Shown here one piece after another: positions 26,363 to 30,563 of a stretch of 30,563 nucleotides of DNA. A model generated the notes under the pieces. It was given only the letters and a program-made list of their open reading frames with translations. It was not told the DNA's origin and made no database searches. The DNA lies in contig JABHDX010000108.1 in the NCBI GenBank assembly GCA_018672815.1, positions 1 through 30,563 on the forward strand. Direction: 5' to 3'. The first letter of the stretch is position 1. Each line of letters starts with the position of its first letter. The stretch comes from Gammaproteobacteria bacterium (lineage in GTDB: Bacteria > Pseudomonadota > Gammaproteobacteria > UBA11654). The translations under genes and the position numbers were made by a program.

Positions 26363-28105
26363 ATGAACGACGGCTTAAAAACTTATTTAAGATTATTGAG
26401 ATACGCATCTCATTATTGGCTAATGTTTACGTTTGGAGCAATTGCCATGCTGATATTTGCTATCACAGATACTGGCTTTGCTTTTTTAATCAAAACATTA
26501 ACCGATAGTTTTGCTGGTACAGAAAATTCAAACAATATAGATCAAATTAAAGATTATTTACCATTAGTTGTTATTTTTATTTTTTTGATCAGAGGCCTCT
26601 CAGGATTTTTCTCAACATATAATATTGCCTGGATTGGTAGGCAAGTAATCAAATCTCTGAGAGCTGAAATTTATAATAAGTTTTTATATCTGCCAACAAT
26701 ATTTCTAGATAGAAAATCAAATGCAGAACTTCTATCAAGAGTCACATTTAATATAGAGCAAGTTGCAGAATCAGCATCTAATATTATTACAATTCTAATT
26801 AGAGATACATTAACTATCATCGTCCTTTCAATTTATATGATTTATCTCAGTCCTACATTAGCAACAGTAATTTTTATGGCCGCACCTATTATTGCTTTAC
26901 TGGTTTGGGCTTTGAGCAAATTATTCAGAAGATATAGCGAAAGAATACAAGATTCCATGGGAGATGTTACTCATGCTATTAAGGAAACACTACAGAATCA
27001 TAGAATTATTAAAATCTTCAATGGGCAGAGTTATGAAAATAAGAAATTCTCAGTGATTAATGAAAGTAATAGAAAACATAACACAAAGCTCTTATCAACC
27101 AAGGCAATAGGGGATGCTTTAACTATATTTATAGCATCACTAGGAGTAGCAGGTGTAGTTTATGTGGCAACGACAGATGAAGTAAAAAATAATATGAGTG
27201 TAGGTGACTTTAGTGGTTTTATTACAGCAATGGTTTTGTTAATGACTCCGCTAAAAAGATTGACCAATGTTAATGCCATGATTCAAAAAGGAATTGCAGC
27301 TGCATCTAGTATATTTATTTTAATTGATGAAAATAATGAACAAGATACTGGATTACAAGAAGCAGGAATTCTGAAAGGCTCCATTGATTTTAAGGATATA
27401 GTTTTCTCCTATGATCAGGAGTATGGACCAACACTCAATAATATAAATTTAAATATTCAATCTGGTGAGACAGTTGCTATCGTAGGTAAATCAGGGAGTG
27501 GTAAAACTACATTAGTTAATCTTTTACCTAGATTCTATGATATCTCAAAAGGTACTATAACTATTGATGATACAAATATAGAAAACTATTCTCTTGCATC
27601 ATTGAGAAAAAATATTAGTGTAGTGACTCAAGAAGTCACACTTTTTAATGACTCCATTATTAATAATATTTCCTATGGAGATCACACTAGTGAAGACATA
27701 GATAAGGCGGTCAGTGCTGCACATTTGGAAGAATTTATAGCAAAACTACCCAATGGGCTTGAAACAATAGTAGGAGATCAAGGTATTTTATTGTCTGGTG
27801 GTCAAAGACAAAGAATAGCTATAGCTAGAGCATTACTAAAAAATACACCAATACTGATACTTGATGAGGCTACATCATCTTTAGATACAGAATCTGAGAA
27901 ATACATTCAGGAGGCACTAGAGAACTTAATGAAGAACCGGACAACATTGGTTATTGCACATCGCCTATCCACAATTGAGAAAGCAGACCGCATATGTGTT
28001 CTTTCAGAAGGACAAATTATAGAAACAGGTACACATAATGAATTAATAGAGAATAATTCAGAATATGCACTACTTCATAAATTACAGTTTGATGAAGAAG
28101 TTTAG
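26363..28105 (+). CDS. msbA: Lipid A export ABC transporter (MsbA)
   Basis: MsbA flips lipid A-core across the inner membrane with ATP. The 580 residues start with a six-helix membrane domain (about 15-310) and end in a nucleotide-binding domain with Walker A GKSGSGKTT near 375-383, signature LSGGQRQRIAIARA near 476-489, and Walker B ILILDEATSSLD near 493-504. The linked lpxK and kdsB genes support lipid A transport over other half-size exporters of this fold. The stop overlaps lpxK. Confidence 0.93.
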   Translation: MNDGLKTYLRLLRYASHYWLMFTFGAIAMLIFAITDTGFAFLIKTLTDSFAGTENSNNIDQIKDYLPLVVIFIFLIRGLSGFFSTYNIAWIGRQVIKSLRAEIYNKFLYLPTIFLDRKSNAELLSRVTFNIEQVAESASNIITILIRDTLTIIVLSIYMIYLSPTLATVIFMAAPIIALLVWALSKLFRRYSERIQDSMGDVTHAIKETLQNHRIIKIFNGQSYENKKFSVINESNRKHNTKLLSTKAIGDALTIFIASLGVAGVVYVATTDEVKNNMSVGDFSGFITAMVLLMTPLKRLTNVNAMIQKGIAAASSIFILIDENNEQDTGLQEAGILKGSIDFKDIVFSYDQEYGPTLNNINLNIQSGETVAIVGKSGSGKTTLVNLLPRFYDISKGTITIDDTNIENYSLASLRKNISVVTQEVTLFNDSIINNISYGDHTSEDIDKAVSAAHLEEFIAKLPNGLETIVGDQGILLSGGQRQRIAIARALLKNTPILILDEATSSLDTESEKYIQEALENLMKNRTTLVIAHRLSTIEKADRICVLSEGQIIETGTHNELIENNSEYALLHKLQFDEEV

Positions 28106-29117
28106 TCATAAATTTCTAAATTCAATTTGGTATGAGGGATTGAGACCACCAATAATCTTAAGAATGTTATCTATTATTTTTAGGTTTATAGTTTATTTGA
28201 GAAAAACTTTATATGAAGCTGGTTTTTTGAGAGTAATAGATATAGGCATCCCTGTAATTATCGTTGGTAATATTTCAATCGGAGGTACAGGAAAAACTCC
28301 TATTACGCTTTGGTTGAGCGAAGAGTTAAGAAAAAAGAACCAGAAAGTTGGGATTATATCACGCGGTTATAAAGGGAAGAATAAGAGGCAGGAACCAATT
28401 ATTATTAATTCAGATCATTCTGCTGCCGAATATGGAGACGAAGCTGTCTATTTGGCTCAAGAATCTAACGCAATGATTTGTGTATGTACTAATAAGGTAA
28501 AAGCTGCAAAACTCTTAAAAGAAAAGGGTGTCGATATCATTATTTCTGATGATGGGTTGCAACACTATGCTTTGGGTAGGAATATAGAAATATTGATAAT
28601 TGATAGTAATCGATTGTTTGGAAATGCTTTGATGTTACCTGCTGGCCCACTTAGAGAAGATATTGAAAGAATAGCGTCCGTTGATCTAATAATGGTTAAT
28701 GGGTCAAAAATATTAACGAAGGATGAACCTTTATTGACAAATAATCCAATTGAGTATTTTACAATAGAAAATGAAGAAGTAAGAGAAGTAAATAGTAATC
28801 AAATAAGATCAATTATTGATTTTGCAGATACAGAAGTTCAGGTACTAGCAGGTATTGGAAATCCGGAGAGAATATATTCAGAACTTAAGAAAAAAGGTCT
28901 GCATATAATACCAATTATGGCAGAAGATCATGAACTTATTGACTTGGATACGATTGAAAAAGAAGCAACTATTCCTATATTTATAACCCCTAAAGATTAT
29001 GTAAAGTACCAAGGTAAAATGAGAGATAATACATGGCTATTAAATCCTAAAATAAGAATAAAAGAAGGATTAATGATTGACTCTATTTTGAATAAGCTTA
29101 TTGGCAGAAACTTATGA
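28092..29117 (+). CDS. lpxK: Tetraacyldisaccharide 4'-kinase
   Basis: LpxK phosphorylates the 4' position of the lipid A disaccharide. From the ATG at 28092 it has 341 residues, near the usual length; an in-frame ATG at 28065 would add 9 residues and overlap msbA more, with no ribosome site for either. The N-terminal hydrophobic region is followed by the P-loop GNISIGGTGKTP near 60-70, then SRGYKG, YGDEAVYLAQE and DDGLQHYALGR, all LpxK blocks. It starts inside msbA (14-bp overlap) and ends in an ATGA overlap with kdsB. Confidence 0.95.
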   Translation: MKKFSHKFLNSIWYEGLRPPIILRMLSIIFRFIVYLRKTLYEAGFLRVIDIGIPVIIVGNISIGGTGKTPITLWLSEELRKKNQKVGIISRGYKGKNKRQEPIIINSDHSAAEYGDEAVYLAQESNAMICVCTNKVKAAKLLKEKGVDIIISDDGLQHYALGRNIEILIIDSNRLFGNALMLPAGPLREDIERIASVDLIMVNGSKILTKDEPLLTNNPIEYFTIENEEVREVNSNQIRSIIDFADTEVQVLAGIGNPERIYSELKKKGLHIIPIMAEDHELIDLDTIEKEATIPIFITPKDYVKYQGKMRDNTWLLNPKIRIKEGLMIDSILNKLIGRNL

Positions 29118-29857
29118 ATTCAAATTATATAATTGTTATTCCAGCAAGATATGATTCCAAAAGACTACCTGGAAAACCTCTGGCCGACATCGAGGGAAAA
29201 CCGTTAATACAAAGAGTTTATGATGCAGCCAGAAAATCTTCAGCTAAAGATGTAATCATAGCTACAGATAATCAAATGATTAAGGATATTGCTAATAGTT
29301 TTAATGCTAAAGTGATAATGACTAACCAGACCCATCAGTCAGGTACTGACCGTATTAATGAAGTTGCTAACCATGAGTACTGGAATGATGATCAAGTAAT
29401 TGTAAACCTGCAAGGTGATAATCCTTTAATGCCATATGAGAATATAGATCAACTTGCTAAAATGATTAATACCCATGAAGATTCTGGTTTGTGTATTGCC
29501 ACGCTTTCAACTCGTATCATTGAGAATAAAGATATAGAAGATCCTAATGTTGTTAAAGTTGAATTCATTCAAGAAACAAAAAAAGCAATATCTTTTAAAC
29601 GACATGTGGATATACGTCTTAAAAAGAAAAAGAAATTTTGGAGACATATTGGTATATATGCTTACACAAGAGATTCTCTTAAGGTATTTAGTGATGCACA
29701 GCCTTCTAAAAATGAAATGAAATATAACCTTGAACAATTAAGAGCCTTTGATTTAGGTATAAGTATCATAATTGATGAAGCAGAAAAAAATCCAGGGCCA
29801 GATGTTGATACAAATGATGACTTAGAAGCTGTTCGCAGAATATATCGTTCATTTTAG
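29114..29857 (+). CDS. kdsB: CMP-Kdo synthetase (3-deoxy-manno-octulosonate cytidylyltransferase)
   Basis: KdsB activates Kdo with CTP for transfer onto lipid A. The protein has 247 residues, the typical length. The nucleotidyltransferase motif IPARYDSKRLPGKPL near 9-23 is followed by IATDN, QSGTDRINE and NLQGDNPLMP (metal and nucleotide binding), then KRHVDI and the HIGIYAY block, ending in NPGPDVDTNDDLE. It is translationally coupled with lpxK and lies 1 nt before the phosphatase gene. Confidence 0.97.
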   Translation: MNSNYIIVIPARYDSKRLPGKPLADIEGKPLIQRVYDAARKSSAKDVIIATDNQMIKDIANSFNAKVIMTNQTHQSGTDRINEVANHEYWNDDQVIVNLQGDNPLMPYENIDQLAKMINTHEDSGLCIATLSTRIIENKDIEDPNVVKVEFIQETKKAISFKRHVDIRLKKKKKFWRHIGIYAYTRDSLKVFSDAQPSKNEMKYNLEQLRAFDLGISIIIDEAEKNPGPDVDTNDDLEAVRRIYRSF

Positions 29858-29858
29858 A

Positions 29859-30365
29859 ATGAATTCAGAGAATAATTATAAATATAAGGTTTTATTTGTT
29901 TGTATGGGAAATATATGTCGTTCTCCAACAGCAGAAGGTGTGTTTAGGAATAAGATTAATGAAAAAAAATTAAGTGAAATGGTTTTTGTAGATTCATGCG
30001 GTACTCATGATTATCATCAAGGACAACAGCCAGACAAGAGGTCTCAAGAGGCAGCATTAAAAAGGGGTATTGATATCTCCTCACAAAAATCTAGGGCTAT
30101 TAGTACATCTGATTGTTCTGAATTTAATCTTATTCTAGCAATGGACAAAATGAATTTTACTCATATTCAATCAATGATGAATTTTAATGAAAGGGATAAA
30201 TTATCTCTTTTTCTAGATTTTTCAAAGCAAACTGAGTGGACGGAAGTACCCGATCCATATTATGGAAAAATCAATGGGTTTGAATTAGTTCTAGATCTTC
30301 TTGATGAGGCTAGTGAAGGTTTAATCGATTACATTGAAGAAAAGATTATGATTTTGGAGGAATAA
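29859..30365 (+). CDS. Low-molecular-weight protein tyrosine phosphatase
   Basis: The protein has 168 residues. The catalytic P-loop Cys-x5-Arg is near the N-terminus (VCMGNICRSP, Cys15 and Arg21), and the general-acid aspartate is in VPDPYYG. This is the classic low-molecular-weight phosphatase fold. Such genes often sit beside kdsB in gammaproteobacteria, and some relatives act on polysaccharide-export kinases, so the substrate is open. The last 20 bp overlap the 3' end of the convergent gene. Confidence 0.93.
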   Translation: MNSENNYKYKVLFVCMGNICRSPTAEGVFRNKINEKKLSEMVFVDSCGTHDYHQGQQPDKRSQEAALKRGIDISSQKSRAISTSDCSEFNLILAMDKMNFTHIQSMMNFNERDKLSLFLDFSKQTEWTEVPDPYYGKINGFELVLDLLDEASEGLIDYIEEKIMILEE

Positions 30366-30563
30366 TGTCTTCCCAAGGCAATACTCGTTGATTGTTCGCA
30401 TTATTGTTTTCCGGTAAATTTTCTCTCTTTGGCTTTTTAATATCTTTAGGCAACTTCTTACTATCTTTAAAGGTTTTTTTAGATTTCTTCTCAGCTTTCT
30501 TAACAGGTGCTTTTCTATCTATTTTCTTACCAGGTGCTTTGTTCTCAGCTTTCTTAACAGGTG
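30346..30563 (-). CDS. C-terminal tail of a basic, repetitive protein, probably RNase E
   Basis: The minus-strand frame is open from the window edge to a TAA at 30346-30348. It gives about 70 residues, strongly lysine-rich (APVKKAE repeated, then KSKKTFKDSKKLPKDIKKPKREN), ending in RVLPWEDIIPPKS. The kdsB-phosphatase neighbourhood facing a minus-strand gene matches rne in Pseudomonas-type genomes, and RNase E C-termini are unstructured and basic. No catalytic domain is in view, so this is inference from context; another disordered basic protein is possible. It overlaps the phosphatase gene by 20 bp. Confidence 0.5.
   Translation of the reverse strand, partial: PVKKAENKAPGKKIDRKAPVKKAEKKSKKTFKDSKKLPKDIKKPKRENLPENNNANNQRVLPWEDIIPPKS
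30488..30563. repeat. 22-bp direct repeat in the Lys-rich tail
   Basis: A 22-bp sequence starting TTCTCAGCTTTC occurs at 30488-30509 and 30542-30563, 54 bp apart, with a related partial copy between. It encodes the APVKKAE repeat of the reverse strand. The array may continue past the window. Confidence 0.7.

Noticed and set aside
1..30563. CRISPR arrays, tRNA or rRNA genes, insertion sequences
   Set aside because: No regular spacer-repeat array, no cloverleaf or rRNA-like stretch, and no transposase frame was seen by eye.

Overview
The window is AT-rich, gene-dense bacterial chromosome with short spacers, many start/stop overlaps and no RNA genes, integrases, transposases or CRISPR arrays that I can see. 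Gene orders (lepA-lepB-rnc-era-recO, pdxJ-acpS, lolCED-type genes then msbA-lpxK-kdsB-phosphatase facing a probable rne tail) and the lipid A/Kdo genes point to a Gram-negative gammaproteobacterium. The low G+C and tight packing suggest a streamlined, probably marine lineage; a SAR86-like organism is a guess, not shown by the sequence.

Layout. (1) 1-3379: end of sdhC, then sdhD, sdhA, sdhB and sdhE, which give succinate dehydrogenase and its flavinylation factor. (2) 3376-8239: lepA, lepB, rnc, era, recO, the familiar translation, secretion, RNA processing and repair cluster. (3) 8273-15950: a block of amino-acid catabolism between recO and pdxJ, genes that often adjoin in gammaproteobacteria. 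It has a small Smr-domain gene (minus), then a plus-strand pair (ureohydrolase, diaminopropionate ammonia-lyase) converging on a minus-strand series (glutamate dehydrogenase, plant-type P5C dehydrogenase, ornithine aminotransferase, CtlX-like amidinohydrolase). (4) 16142-19570: pdxJ, acpS, a PolB-like 3'-5' exonuclease, a YkuD enzyme with no signal peptide, and nagZ. (5) 19548-23003: mfd, minus strand. (6) 23118-30365: two LolC/E-type permeases, lolD, msbA, lpxK, kdsB and a low-molecular-weight phosphatase. (7) 30346-end: the C-terminal tail of a minus-strand gene, probably rne.

How the genes fit together. The block in (3) reads as a route from guanidino and ureido compounds through ornithine and glutamate semialdehyde/P5C to glutamate and then 2-oxoglutarate, entering the TCA cycle that also uses the succinate dehydrogenase in (1). 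CtlX would feed citrulline-type substrates into ornithine, the ureohydrolase would handle an arginine-like guanidino compound, and the lyase would turn diaminopropionate into pyruvate and ammonia. The lipoprotein and lipid A genes in (6) serve envelope export, and the YkuD/nagZ pair in (4) looks like cytoplasmic peptidoglycan recycling.

Most notable: the plant-like (ALDH12-type) P5C dehydrogenase, the assembly of the catabolic block between recO and pdxJ, the repeat-rich gdh leader, the cytoplasmic YkuD/NagZ pair, and -10 boxes placed only 7-8 nt before three ATGs, which suggests leaderless mRNAs.
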